DNA of 23,269 nucleotides from a virus (IMGVR_UViG_3300032116_001341:1-23269), one strand, 5' to 3'. Shown: positions 13,762 through 21,321, counted from the stretch's first letter. The notes: generated by a model from the letters alone, not told the origin. Program-made: numbers and translations.

Positions 13762-14163
13762 ATGAAACAATTTAACATGTTCGGCGATGAATTCGCCAAA
13801 GAGGATCCCGACGTTTACACAACTAAAATCGCAACGCCGATTTACAGGCCGTCGGCTCGTAAACCGCATATTTTCGAGCTAGTCGATAAATTCAAGACTA
13901 GTCATTTAATCAGGGAAATAGAAAATTCAAGCGTTACAGATGACGAAAAACATTTTTTAATTCAGGCGGCATACCGTCATAACGTTTTCAATTACGAGCT
14001 CATTGCGGATTATTACGCACAGGCGAGCGAGGAAATGCAAAAGTTGATGGAGCGCTCGGCTCTGGTAATAATCGATTTTCATAAAGCGATCGCGAACGGT
14101 TACGTTAAATATAGCGAAGAAATCGCTGACCTTTACACTAAAGAAAATGAAAAACTGGGATAA
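13762..14163 (+). CDS. Conserved phage protein of unknown function (133 aa)
   Basis: YRPSARKPHIFELVDKFKTS is followed by LIREIENSSVTDDEKHFLIQ, then AAYRHNVFNYELIADYYAQA and MERSALVIIDFHKAIANGYV. It is wholly helical after residue 35. I recall similar proteins (K-x-x-L-x-x-EI-x-S ... EK-FL--AA-RH--F-Y--IA-YYA ... SALVIIDF-KAI) in many phages, often near DNA-modification or ParB-like genes, but no function is known. It overlaps the glycosyltransferase gene downstream by 17 bases, so the two may work together. Confidence 0.65.
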   Translation: MKQFNMFGDEFAKEDPDVYTTKIATPIYRPSARKPHIFELVDKFKTSHLIREIENSSVTDDEKHFLIQAAYRHNVFNYELIADYYAQASEEMQKLMERSALVIIDFHKAIANGYVKYSEEIADLYTKENEKLG

Positions 14164-15022
14164 CTTTTGCGTTTTTATATTAACTCACGGCCGAGCCGAT
14201 AGGGTTATTACTTATGAAACATTGCGAAACTCCGGATATGACGGCCCGATTAAATTAATAATTGACGACGAAGATAAAAAAGGCCCGGAATATGTAAAAC
14301 GATTTGGCGATGAGGTTTATATTTTTAATAAAAAAGAGTCAGAGCACAAAACAGACACTTTCGATCGTTACGAAAATCGAGGTATTGTTGTTTATGCGAG
14401 AAACGAATGTTTTGATATTGCCGAAAAAATAGGAGTAACATACTTTTTGATGCTTGATGACGATTACCCTAGTTTTAAATTTAGGATTAACGACAAATTC
14501 CGTCACCCGGAGTCTTGCCCGAATATGAGATTTACATTAGGTGACGTTATTTACGCCACGCTTCAATTTTACAAGTCTACAAATATCGATAGTGTAGCGT
14601 TTTCACAGGGTGGCGATTGGTTCGGCGGGGAAGCGCAATTTGGGAAAAACCCCAAGCGTAAAATAATGAACTCGTTTTTTTTAAGCACCGAACGGAAATT
14701 TAAGTTTATGGGCCGAGTAAACGAGGACGTTAATGCATACGTTTGGCTAGGCAGTCAGGGCAGGGTTTTTTTCACAATACCGTTTATTCAACTCGATCAA
14801 TTTCAAACTCAAAGTAATAGTGGCGGGTTAACCGATATTTATTTGCAACAAGGTACATTTGTGAAAAGTTTTTACACCGTAATGTGTGCCCCAAGCTGTA
14901 CCTCGATCGTAATGATGGGCCGAACAAATAGGCGTTTACACCATAAAATTGATTGGAGCTTTGCGGTTCCGATGATTATTGATGAAAAATATAAAAAAAA
15001 CCAAACGTTGCCGAGTTTGTAA
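14147..15022 (+). CDS. TET-associated-type glycosyltransferase
   Basis: 291 residues. The start CVFILTHGRADRVITYETLR then NSGYDGPIKLIIDDEDKKG is the nucleotide-sugar binding half of a GT-A fold. GIVVYARNECFDIAEKIGVT then YFLMLDDDYPSF holds the metal-binding D-D-D motif (near 103-105). Later come FSQGGDWFGG, MNSFFLSTERKFKFMGRVNE and SNSGGLTDIYLQQGT, and RLHHKIDW close to the end. This whole pattern is the TAGT family found in phages and mobile elements. Some members add sugars to hydroxymethylated bases made by TET/JBP oxygenases. No oxygenase lies in this window, so the acceptor is not shown. It may glycosylate phage DNA to resist restriction, or another acceptor. Confidence 0.75.
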   Translation: MKNWDNFCVFILTHGRADRVITYETLRNSGYDGPIKLIIDDEDKKGPEYVKRFGDEVYIFNKKESEHKTDTFDRYENRGIVVYARNECFDIAEKIGVTYFLMLDDDYPSFKFRINDKFRHPESCPNMRFTLGDVIYATLQFYKSTNIDSVAFSQGGDWFGGEAQFGKNPKRKIMNSFFLSTERKFKFMGRVNEDVNAYVWLGSQGRVFFTIPFIQLDQFQTQSNSGGLTDIYLQQGTFVKSFYTVMCAPSCTSIVMMGRTNRRLHHKIDWSFAVPMIIDEKYKKNQTLPSL

Positions 15023-15533
15023 AACTCCGTTCGTGCCGACTTATTCCACGCTCCAGGCAACCTGTACAAAACCGAGATGTTTAATTGAATGGGGCCGAAT
15101 TGTTGAGCGCAAAAAGAGCAAGCGGGAAATTAAGGCAATGCGCGAAAAAATTAAAAGCGTTTCCCAATATCGACGCGAGTTGCAAAAGATTTTTAACGAG
15201 TTTATCCGGTTGCGCGATCAAAAAGAACCCTGTATTTCATGCGGGAAACCACTCCCGGCTAAATATGACGCGGGTCATTTTTATTCGGTTGGCTCTTATC
15301 CGAATTTAAGGTTTAACGAGGACAACGTACACGGGCAATGTGTGGAATGTAACCAACATAAACACGGAAATTTACTGGAATATGCCCCGAGGTTAACCGA
15401 GCGAATAGGGTTTGAACGCGCATCCAAACTTATGGCTATTCGCCACGAACCGTTAAAACTTTCACTCGAGGAAATTAAACAGTTAACCGAACACTATAAA
15501 AACAAGGTTCGCCAATGGAAACAGAATATGTAA
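14982..15533 (+). CDS. ninG: NinG/Rap-type recombination nuclease
   Basis: 183 residues from the ATG at 14982 (MKNIKKTKRCRVCKTPF). Cys10, Cys13, Cys28 and Cys33 form a first zinc site. A basic helical region (ERKKSKREIKAMREKIKSVS) follows. The HNH-like part has CISCGKPL (84-91), YDAGHFYSVGSYPNLRFNED (95-114), then VHGQCVECNQHKHGN (Cys120, Cys123, His126). This is the lambda NinG (Rap) architecture; the protein cuts branched DNA during phage recombination. It overlaps the glycosyltransferase gene by 41 bases. Confidence 0.88.
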   Translation: MKNIKKTKRCRVCKTPFVPTYSTLQATCTKPRCLIEWGRIVERKKSKREIKAMREKIKSVSQYRRELQKIFNEFIRLRDQKEPCISCGKPLPAKYDAGHFYSVGSYPNLRFNEDNVHGQCVECNQHKHGNLLEYAPRLTERIGFERASKLMAIRHEPLKLSLEEIKQLTEHYKNKVRQWKQNM

Positions 15534-15673
15534 ATGCGTTAAAAAGGGAGTTGTTTATTTTAACCGTTCGGCGAACACTCCGGCCCAGTATCAAAGAGAA
15601 CTCGAGAATGTGGGCGATATTGGCCGAACTTTACGAGCTAACAAACGAGGAAATTTATAATTTAAAACCATAA
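15515..15673 (+). CDS. 52-residue helical protein, unknown
   Basis: METEYVNALKRELFILTVRR then TLRPSIKENSRMWAILAELY, ending EEIYNLKP. It starts 19 bases inside the end of the ninG-like gene. Predicted as two helices. No family recognised; reality is supported by the overlap pattern and by covering an otherwise empty gap. Confidence 0.5.
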   Translation: METEYVNALKRELFILTVRRTLRPSIKENSRMWAILAELYELTNEEIYNLKP

Positions 15674-15678
15674 ATCAA

Positions 15679-15918
15679 ATGAGTACATTCGAACAAAAAG
15701 AGGGCCAGGGTTCCCTATTTAAAAACGAGAAAAAAACCCAACCAAACCAACCCGATTACCGCGGGTCAATGAAATGGCGCAACCAAACGTTGAACCTAGT
15801 TGGTTGGGTAAAAGAGTCAAAGAACGGTAAAAAATTCCTGAGCTTGAAAGTTGAGGAAATAGATTTAACGCCAAAAAAAGAAACTAATGAAGACACCGGA
15901 AACGACCTGCCTTTCTGA
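15679..15918 (+). CDS. Small SSB-like protein with acidic DLPF tip
   Basis: 79 residues. A flexible start (EQKEGQGSLFKNEKKTQPNQ) is followed by a beta-rich core, YRGSMKWRNQTLNLVGWVKE then SKNGKKFLSLKVEEIDL. It ends with acidic residues and DLPF. The end copies the SSB tip that contacts replication partners (D-D-I-P-F). The core looks like half an OB fold, as in DUF736-type small phage proteins. It may coat single-stranded DNA or compete for partners of the host SSB. It lies in the replication block, which fits. Confidence 0.55.
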   Translation: MSTFEQKEGQGSLFKNEKKTQPNQPDYRGSMKWRNQTLNLVGWVKESKNGKKFLSLKVEEIDLTPKKETNEDTGNDLPF

Positions 15919-16057
15919 GTTGATTGAGCAACTCGATTCGATCATTAATAGTTATAGCGAACAAAACGTAAACATAAGCGACGGCCTGCGGAACTATTTA
16001 AACGGCATTAAACAAGCTCGATACCTCGCCCAAAATCTTTTAAACCGAGAATTATGA
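15887..16057 (+). CDS. 56-residue protein, unknown
   Basis: MKTPETTCLSELIEQLDSII then NSYSEQNVNISDGLRNYLNG, ending RYLAQNLLNREL. Two predicted helices. It overlaps the SSB-like gene by 32 bases, and its stop overlaps the next start (ATGA). Confidence 0.45.
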   Translation: MKTPETTCLSELIEQLDSIINSYSEQNVNISDGLRNYLNGIKQARYLAQNLLNREL

Positions 16058-16218
16058 AACCATTTATTTACGACTTTACTCAGGTCATACGGATTTATAA
16101 ATTACGAAAGGAACGCCACGAATTATTGTACAGCAATAAACCGAACGTGAGGCGTCAAAAACAAGTTAGCGAGGAACTTTACACGTTAACAGGTAATGAT
16201 ATTTACCTCAGGTTTTAA
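16054..16218 (+). CDS. 54-residue basic protein, last gene of the rightward block
   Basis: MKPFIYDFTQVIRIYKLRKE then RHELLYSNKPNVRRQKQVSE, ending NDIYLRF. Basic, probably helical. Its stop codon overlaps that of the endolysin gene coming from the other side. No family recognised. Confidence 0.45.
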   Translation: MKPFIYDFTQVIRIYKLRKERHELLYSNKPNVRRQKQVSEELYTLTGNDIYLRF

Positions 16219-16224
16219 ACCTGA
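16208..16224. other. 17-base dyad at the convergent gene junction
   Basis: TCAGGTTT and AAACCTGA are exact reverse complements separated by one T, centred on the overlapping stop codons of the two converging operons. It could form a short hairpin (5-bp stem, 7-base loop) in either transcript. It lacks a U tract, so strong termination is unlikely. Confidence 0.4.
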
Positions 16225-16598
16225 AAGTGTGGCAAATCTTTGAACGTTCGCCAATTACCGCCCCATTGAACTTGAGGGTACTGGAGCGCGACAATGGCGG
16301 CAAACTTTTTAAAAAGGGCGGGGCTCCAATCGAGGGTTCCGTTCTTTTTTTTAAACGCTATGTCGAACGCTTTTGCGGGTTTCAAATTATGTTTTCCGTT
16401 CTGTCGAATTTGGGTAACTATTGGCCCGGGCTCCGTTCGGCCTTTCGCGTACAATTTTAATTGCTCAGCGTTTGAGCGGTATGTGCATGTAATAAACGGC
16501 TGAGGTTCGTCCGGGTGCAAAAACAAAAAAGTATTGGAGCAATCGCGCCAACAATACTGTAAAATTTCTTCGCAATCTTCAATTTTCCGGCTTGGCAT
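16215..16598 (-). CDS. Endolysin: M15-family peptidase
   Basis: 127 residues, the usual length for phage M15C L-alanyl-D-glutamate peptidases. TCTYRSNAEQLKLYAKGRTE (37-56) is the family's substrate-side motif (TSGYRS...Q--LYA-GRT). GKHNLKPAKAFDIAF (68-82) holds His70 and Asp79 of the H-x(n)-D zinc site. QWGGNWRTFKDLPHFQV gives the last zinc ligand, His124. It would cut the peptide stems of the host wall at the end of infection. No signal peptide is seen, so it needs a holin; two candidates lie just upstream. It overlaps the gene before it by 20 bases. Confidence 0.85.
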   Translation of the reverse strand: MPSRKIEDCEEILQYCWRDCSNTFLFLHPDEPQPFITCTYRSNAEQLKLYAKGRTEPGPIVTQIRQNGKHNLKPAKAFDIAFKKKNGTLDWSPALFKKFAAIVALQYPQVQWGGNWRTFKDLPHFQV

Positions 16599-17163
16599 AT
16601 GAAAAAAGTTTTTCGTCTTTTATTCGAGAGCCCCGAGAGCTCCCAACGTAATAAGCAAAAATTGAGGTGCCGATAGAGAGAACAGAACCAAACGTCATGT
16701 CGGCCAATCGTTGATTTTCGGCAGGAATAACGACAAAGATTAACGAGAGCACAACGCCAACCGTTAACGAAAGGCCAATTATAACAACTGCCCCAAATAA
16801 CCAATCGCGCTTTCCTGTGGCATTTAAAAACGCGGCTTCCCGAACACGCGCCGAATCTCTGTCATTTACCTCGGTTTTATAATACTCTAGTTCGGTTTGA
16901 AGATCGAGCCGCGTCATTTCCAATTCAAAGTCCAGGCGTAATTTTTCAAACTCGATATTTAACGCCGAATGTTCGTCGCTTTTATGCTTTTGACCATTAA
17001 GAAAGGCGCCAACGGTTTCGAGCGCCTGAATTCCTGTAATATCGCCCGCAATTTCGAGAATATCACCCGCCACGGGTTTTACCTTGTCGCGAACAAAAAC
17101 ACCGAATTTTGAGCCTTTTAAGCGCTCACCCAAAGGTTTTTTTTCTCGCTTTTTTTTGCTCAT
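16579..17163 (-). CDS. Probable holin, 3TM type
   Basis: 194 residues. A basic start (MSKKKREKKPLGERLKGSKF) is followed by a weakly hydrophobic stretch and a charged helical region (EFEKLRLDFELEMTRLDLQT). NDRDSARVREAAF precedes two clear membrane helices: WLFGAVVIIGLSLTVGVVLS and a second around FGSVLSIGTSIFAYYVGSS. It ends SRGSRIKDEKL. The D-R-D-SARVREA...FGSVLSIGTSIFAYYVGSS-GS--KDE pattern is common in Bacteroidota phages annotated as holins. It sits between another membrane protein and the endolysin. Pore formation is inferred. Confidence 0.7.
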   Translation of the reverse strand: MSKKKREKKPLGERLKGSKFGVFVRDKVKPVAGDILEIAGDITGIQALETVGAFLNGQKHKSDEHSALNIEFEKLRLDFELEMTRLDLQTELEYYKTEVNDRDSARVREAAFLNATGKRDWLFGAVVIIGLSLTVGVVLSLIFVVIPAENQRLADMTFGSVLSIGTSIFAYYVGSSRGSRIKDEKLFSYAKPEN

Positions 17164-17486
17164 TTTTTCGGCATGAAAAACCCGAGGACTCCGGTTAAAA
17201 TTCGTTTGTAATTAGTCATAATATAGATGAAAATCTTTTCACCCATCAGCGTTGCCATCGGAACGGCCCAGGTTGATTCCGTTTCGTGGCCGTTAACCTG
17301 ACAATAAATCGCGGTTTGATAACCGCAAAAAACAGACAGGCCAATCACGGCAATCCATTGAATAATTGATAATGCGCGTTTCATGTATATTTCATAAGAG
17401 ATTTTCCCGAGAATTCCAATAACGATCCCCATTGCCCAACTTGCCGAATCGCTTAACACGTCACCTAAATAATTAAACAAACTCAT
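17160..17486 (-). CDS. Membrane protein, holin or antiholin candidate
   Basis: 108 residues with three hydrophobic segments: about 15-27 (AMGIVIGILGKIS), 38-58 (ALSIIQWIAVIGLSVFCGYQ) and 92-106 (KRILTGVLGFFM). It is linked by ATGA overlaps on both sides. It lies directly before the second holin candidate and the endolysin, so a role in lysis timing is likely. Family unrecognised beyond holin-like topology. Confidence 0.6.
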   Translation of the reverse strand: MSLFNYLGDVLSDSASWAMGIVIGILGKISYEIYMKRALSIIQWIAVIGLSVFCGYQTAIYCQVNGHETESTWAVPMATLMGEKIFIYIMTNYKRILTGVLGFFMPKK

Positions 17487-17584
17487 TTCGTTTTTTTTGT
17501 TTTTGCTAGTAACTTCTGTTCGTAGCGTTTTAACGCTTCGGTATATAAACGGCGTTTCTCAGCAGTTTTACTAACTTTTGTCAT
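17483..17584 (-). CDS. 33-residue highly basic protein
   Basis: MTKVSKTAEKRRLYTEALKR then YEQKLLAKTKKTK. Its start follows the connector gene's stop by two bases, and its own stop overlaps the next ATG (ATGA). Ten lysines and four arginines in one helix suggest nucleic-acid or membrane contact. It fills the only gap in a tightly packed operon, which supports it being real. Confidence 0.55.
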   Translation of the reverse strand: MTKVSKTAEKRRLYTEALKRYEQKLLAKTKKTK

Positions 17585-17586
17585 AT

Positions 17587-18153
17587 TTAAGGAATTTGGT
17601 TAATTGAACGGTAACGGTACCCGGTGCGCGAGCTCGCAGTATTTCCGGAGCTAAAAATATAACTCGCTGAACTTTTTTGAATTGTAATGGGCGGACGCTG
17701 TGGCCATTGGTTGTTTGAATACTCCGGTAATAAACTCGAATTCGCGCAAAGCCAATCAACCATTAACGACGTGTAATGTTCGGCGTTCTGTTGCCAACGC
17801 GCTAATTGATCCTTAAAAATAACGTCACCAACTGGCTGAGAATCATCCGAGGTTCGTTGAACCATCGTGCCGTTATCGACTTTATACGTCAAAGTTGGCG
17901 CAGCTTCGACCATTGACCACCATAACACAACTCGGCGGGCGTAATCCTCAACCAGTGTTTGGTACGCCCCCGCGAGCGTGTTGTTTTGTATGTCTGTTTT
18001 TATCTTTTCGAACAACGAGGTTCCTAGATAGGGCGCCAAATGTTTGTCCTGGGCAAGGTATATCGCCGGGTACAACAAATTTGGATCAACCGCGCCATTT
18101 ATGTTCGTGTATTTTTTAACGTAAACGTCGGAAATAATAAGAATTTCAGCCAT
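17587..18153 (-). CDS. Head-tail connector-like protein, DUF6712 type
   Basis: 188 residues. The start MAEILIISDVYVKKYTNING then LLYPAIYLAQDKHLAPYLGT, followed by SLFEKIKTDIQNNTL, and later YARRVVLWWSMVEAAPTLTY then KVDNGTMVQRTSDDSQPVGD, matches DUF6712. I know this family from head-tail regions of Bacteroidota phages, where it is taken to be the adaptor between portal and tail. It directly follows the portal gene, as an adaptor should. The C-terminal 30 residues are Ser/Arg-rich and disordered-looking. Confidence 0.7.
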   Translation of the reverse strand: MAEILIISDVYVKKYTNINGAVDPNLLYPAIYLAQDKHLAPYLGTSLFEKIKTDIQNNTLAGAYQTLVEDYARRVVLWWSMVEAAPTLTYKVDNGTMVQRTSDDSQPVGDVIFKDQLARWQQNAEHYTSLMVDWLCANSSLLPEYSNNQWPQRPPITIQKSSASYIFSSGNTASSRTGYRYRSINQIP

Positions 18154-18164
18154 GATTTAAATTT

Positions 18165-20291
18165 TTAACGTCTGTAATTTTTGCCCTCGCGTCCATAAAT
18201 CGGGTTGTCCGCCAAGAAACCGTTATAATCCATGTCGATAGGCCACAATGCGACCAACTCCTCATTTCGAACTTTATAACCCATTTTTTCGGCTCGAGCC
18301 ACCGCGATTTGTTGCGCATCTTTTGCGAGCGGGTTTATTCCTTTCGCATTTATATACACCTCTTTGCGCCAATAGTGATGGCAATTTCCACCACCTTTGT
18401 ACAACCAAATATCGTAAACGCTCGCTCCCTTTGGGCCCCAACCCGGGTTAACGGCCTTTGTTTCCATTGCTATAATGTCCTCTTTTCTATAAAGTTTGTC
18501 GGCGGCTTTCATTTTCTGGCAAAACTCGCGCTCTGTAACTTGATCGCCCGAATATCTGTAACGCGTCATAAATGTAACTCCGGCATAATTAGTTTCGTCT
18601 TGATCGCTCGGCATCATCGCTTTCGCGCTTCCGGTACTTGCCAACTCGTGCGCCTCGATTTTAACCAATTCCTCGTTTTCGGCATCGTCGTTGTCGTAAT
18701 CGACATTGTAACTATCGATTAAAATATAACCCTCTGGGCTATCCTCGCCCAACGCAATTAATTCGTCGGCAACGGCTGAACTCAATTCCTCGCGTTTAAT
18801 TCGGGCGATTATTCGAGCCGCCCAATCACGACCAGGATCGCCGCCCCATAACTCCCATGCGATTCGCCCGGCGCTCGGGAAACCTTCCTCACCTTGCGCC
18901 CAACCTTTCCCTTGTTTGTCGATTTCATGACGTGCAAAGTAACTGTTCATTCGTTTAACAGTGTCAACCGATAGGTTTCTCAAGTTGCTAATATCGCGAG
19001 CCCTCGCAACACCGACCTCGGTTCCACCACGACCATATTGATCGCGCCACTTCAAACCCAATTCGGCTCGCTGAGCCATTTCGTTTGTTGGCTTGTAACT
19101 TTCCTCGGCCAATTCAACCCCGCAACACTTTTTTTTTTCGGCCTCGAGATCGGTCGGGCCCGGAGCGGGCGCAACCGTGACAGGCGCTTCTGTTTTTAAT
19201 GGAGTATTTGGAACAACGGTAATAGTTAAACCCGGCATTTCCCAACCCAAAACTTCCTCAAACGCTTTTGCTAACTTGCGCTGTGCGGGCTCAATAACCT
19301 GATTCGTGAAAATTTCTAAACCAACGGCCATTTCATCCTTGTTAGAACCGAAGCCGCTCACGTCTCGAATTCCGAAAAGTAACGGCGTTGTTACACGGTG
19401 TGCAACCATTATTAACGACGTCGATTCGGTGCTCAAAAATTGGTATTGCTTATCAGCGTCGCTAAGTGGAAATGTAGTAATATCAGGTTTCGGAGTGTCC
19501 CTCTCGTTAAAAGTCATTATAAACTTTCCCGCATTTTTTGCGCCTGTCAACTCACGCTCCCAATCGCGTTTCATTTCTCGCTGTTGTTCCGGATCAGGAG
19601 CACCTTGAAACATTGAAACAATAAACGACGGCATCAAGCCGTTGACTATATTGTTAATGTGATAAACTGAAATTTCCTTTGCTAGCTCGATCGAGTTTAT
19701 AGCGCTGTAATAATCTGGGCGCGGGTAAAATTGCGCTCCGGTATAATTATAACAATAATAAATTTGGCGCGGTTCGTCGCCTTTTTTTGCTAGGTTAAAA
19801 AGAGGAATAAACTCGGGTTTGTTTCTTTTTTTCTTTATGGCCGCCCAGTCGTTCGAATGCCACACGCCGCAAATTTCCTCATCTTCGCCATGAACCCCCA
19901 AACGACATTCCTCAAATGGAATGTGGCGCAATTTGGCCACGTTCTCGCGATCAAAAGTGTAAATAATCTCGATATAAAAACCGCCATATTTTTTATAATC
20001 GTGAGCGCAACCATAATAAACGTCGTATGTGTTAAGCTCTGTTAACCGTTTATCGTAAACGCCTGCCTCGAGCGATTTACCCGCGATCATATCGCCAATG
20101 GAAATACAAAGAGAACCGTGAACGGCGCCAGTCTGGGCCAATTCTCTAAGATATTGAGGGAATAAATTATTGACCCCGAAATTAACCCAACCGCCGCGGT
20201 CCATTCGCTCGGCTGAACTTACAACCGTGTAATCCGCAAGTTTTACGCTCACGGCGTTTTTAATCGTTTTATCCATTGTAAATGACATCAT
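18165..20291 (-). CDS. Portal protein fused to two C-terminal head domains
   Basis: 708 residues, much longer than a usual portal (400-500). Residues 1 to about 360 are the portal: LFPQYLRELAQTGAVHGSL near 43-61, YYGCAHDYKKYGGFYIEIIY at 92-111, and the long crown region AHRVTTPLLFGIRD at 297-310. A Pro/Ala linker (about 364-397) ends with CCGVEL. Residues 400-500 carry QYGRGGTEVGVARARDISNL and PSAGRIAWELWGGDPGRDWA, a small domain seen in other phage head-region proteins. Residues 540-700 hold RYRYSGDQVTEREFCQKMKA and VNPGWGPKGASVYDIWLYKG followed by GGNCHHYWRKE, another recurring head domain, perhaps a capsid-interior or MuF-like part. The start overlaps the previous gene by 23 bases. No frameshift seen. 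Confidence 0.78.
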   Translation of the reverse strand: MMSFTMDKTIKNAVSVKLADYTVVSSAERMDRGGWVNFGVNNLFPQYLRELAQTGAVHGSLCISIGDMIAGKSLEAGVYDKRLTELNTYDVYYGCAHDYKKYGGFYIEIIYTFDRENVAKLRHIPFEECRLGVHGEDEEICGVWHSNDWAAIKKKRNKPEFIPLFNLAKKGDEPRQIYYCYNYTGAQFYPRPDYYSAINSIELAKEISVYHINNIVNGLMPSFIVSMFQGAPDPEQQREMKRDWERELTGAKNAGKFIMTFNERDTPKPDITTFPLSDADKQYQFLSTESTSLIMVAHRVTTPLLFGIRDVSGFGSNKDEMAVGLEIFTNQVIEPAQRKLAKAFEEVLGWEMPGLTITVVPNTPLKTEAPVTVAPAPGPTDLEAEKKKCCGVELAEESYKPTNEMAQRAELGLKWRDQYGRGGTEVGVARARDISNLRNLSVDTVKRMNSYFARHEIDKQGKGWAQGEEGFPSAGRIAWELWGGDPGRDWAARIIARIKREELSSAVADELIALGEDSPEGYILIDSYNVDYDNDDAENEELVKIEAHELASTGSAKAMMPSDQDETNYAGVTFMTRYRYSGDQVTEREFCQKMKAADKLYRKEDIIAMETKAVNPGWGPKGASVYDIWLYKGGGNCHHYWRKEVYINAKGINPLAKDAQQIAVARAEKMGYKVRNEELVALWPIDMDYNGFLADNPIYGREGKNYRR

Positions 20292-20658
20292 CGTTTATTG
20301 TAATGTTGGGCAAATCATAATAACTCTCGTTACTAGTCATATCGAGCCAACCAATCCGGCAAAGCCCGACAACGTTCGCATCCTGTGGGTTTATATTAAC
20401 GGCTGAATTTTGGCCGTATACGGAATAACGATAACGTCCAGGCAAAGTTAAACCAACCGTGGTAACTGTGAGCGTTGTAATACGTTGATTTTCGTTAACA
20501 ATAACAGCAACTTGAGCAAGATCCGTCCCGGTTGTGGAATTTTCCTCATGGGTTAAAATCAAAAGATAATGAGTAAACGTCGTGGCGAAATACTGCCTAC
20601 TCTCGTTTAACGAAAGTCGTAACGTTTGAGTCGCTGTGTTTGTAATTAAATAAACCAT
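20269..20658 (-). CDS. Minor structural protein (129 aa)
   Basis: Beta-rich: MVYLITNTATQTLRLSLNES, then FATTFTHYLLILTHEENSTT, later RITTLTVTTVGLTLPGRYRY then SVYGQNSAVNINP. The L-L ... F-HYLLILTHEE-S ... LPGRYRYSVYGQ layout is common to small structural proteins of Bacteroidota phages next to capsid genes. It may be a capsid decoration or carbohydrate-binding protein. Its ATG lies just after the terminator that follows the tail-protein gene. Confidence 0.55.
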   Translation of the reverse strand: MVYLITNTATQTLRLSLNESRQYFATTFTHYLLILTHEENSTTGTDLAQVAVIVNENQRITTLTVTTVGLTLPGRYRYSVYGQNSAVNINPQDANVVGLCRIGWLDMTSNESYYDLPNITINDDVIYNG

Positions 20659-20669
20659 TTTTTTTATTT

Positions 20670-20697
20670 AAAAAAAAGGCGGCGTTTGATCGCCGCC
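20670..20697 (-). terminator. Strong intrinsic terminator after the tail-protein gene
   Basis: Minus strand: GGCGGCG, loop ATCAAA, CGCCGCC, then eight U's. The seven-base-pair stem is perfect. It lies between the 184- and 129-residue genes of a co-directional operon, so it must be partial if the portal is read from the same promoter. Confidence 0.8.
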
Positions 20698-20722
20698 CAT
20701 TTTAAAACTTTTAAAACTCCCT

Positions 20723-21277
20723 TTATGGTTGTGGTGTGTATGGTGGTTGAACGTCAACCCCAATAAAGTTGCTGAACGGTTCGGCTCCGGGTGTGTATGG
20801 ATCCAAAAAGTCAGGTTGGTTTGGTTCCTCGGCTGTCAAAGTAATTTGGTAACCGTTTAAATCGCCTTTTGCCTTTCCGCTCTGGTAGGTTCCCGCCGTT
20901 AAAAAGGCGCCGTCAGTACGGCCTACCATTACAATTTGATCATCGTATAAACGAACAAAAACGGCAACTTTTGCTTTTGACAAAATTTCCAATTCTTGTT
21001 TTTTGTCCAACGCCAATTTACCCAATGTAAATTCGACGGTTTGAACATAATAAAGTGTTCCGTTTTCGAGGTTTGGCGTTGGCGTAACCGTTAACGCTCC
21101 GGTGTTTCTATTCGGTTGATAACGGTAAATGGTCATTCCAGGCAATACGGTAATTTCACCGTTGCTAATTGTAATACCTGTTTCAACGTTTGACCAATTC
21201 GTCAAAAACACCTCTTTTACGCCACCGACTCCCTCGTTACAATCGAGCGTGAAGCCCTGAGTTAAGATACATGCCAT
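20723..21277 (-). CDS. Probable major tail protein (184 aa)
   Basis: MACILTQGFTLDCNEGVGGV is followed by KEVFLTNWSNVETGITISNG. Later come YYVQTVEFTLGKLALDKKQE and ILSKAKVAVFVRLYDDQIVM, then GRTDGAFLTAGTYQSGKAKG and NGYQITLTAEEPNQPDFLD. The C-KE-FL-NW ... VGR-DGA-LTAGTYQSGKAKGDLNGY-ITL-A-E pattern recurs in Bacteroidota phages right after the capsid gene. The beta-rich body and final ITLTAEEP strand resemble tail-tube proteins. Its isolation between two hairpins suggests high, separately tuned expression. The tail-tube role is inference. Confidence 0.55.
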   Translation of the reverse strand: MACILTQGFTLDCNEGVGGVKEVFLTNWSNVETGITISNGEITVLPGMTIYRYQPNRNTGALTVTPTPNLENGTLYYVQTVEFTLGKLALDKKQELEILSKAKVAVFVRLYDDQIVMVGRTDGAFLTAGTYQSGKAKGDLNGYQITLTAEEPNQPDFLDPYTPGAEPFSNFIGVDVQPPYTPQP

Positions 21278-21303
21278 GTTTTTCTGTTTGTTAAAAGTTA
21301 GTA

Positions 21304-21321
21304 GGGGGCTTTTACGCCCCC
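21304..21321 (-). terminator. Hairpin after the major capsid gene
   Basis: GGGGGC and GCCCCC pair perfectly around a six-base loop, in the 52-base gap between the capsid and tail-protein genes. The following minus-strand bases are only partly U-rich, so it may work as a partial terminator or as a 3'-end stabiliser. Confidence 0.6.

Noticed and set aside
16227-16804. Several frames overlapping the endolysin and holin genes
   Set aside because: The minus-strand M15 and holin-type proteins explain this stretch with catalytic and membrane motifs; the others lack features.
18309-18722. Plus-strand frame of 137 codons opposite the portal fusion
   Set aside because: Antisense to conserved domain coding; no start context and no family features.
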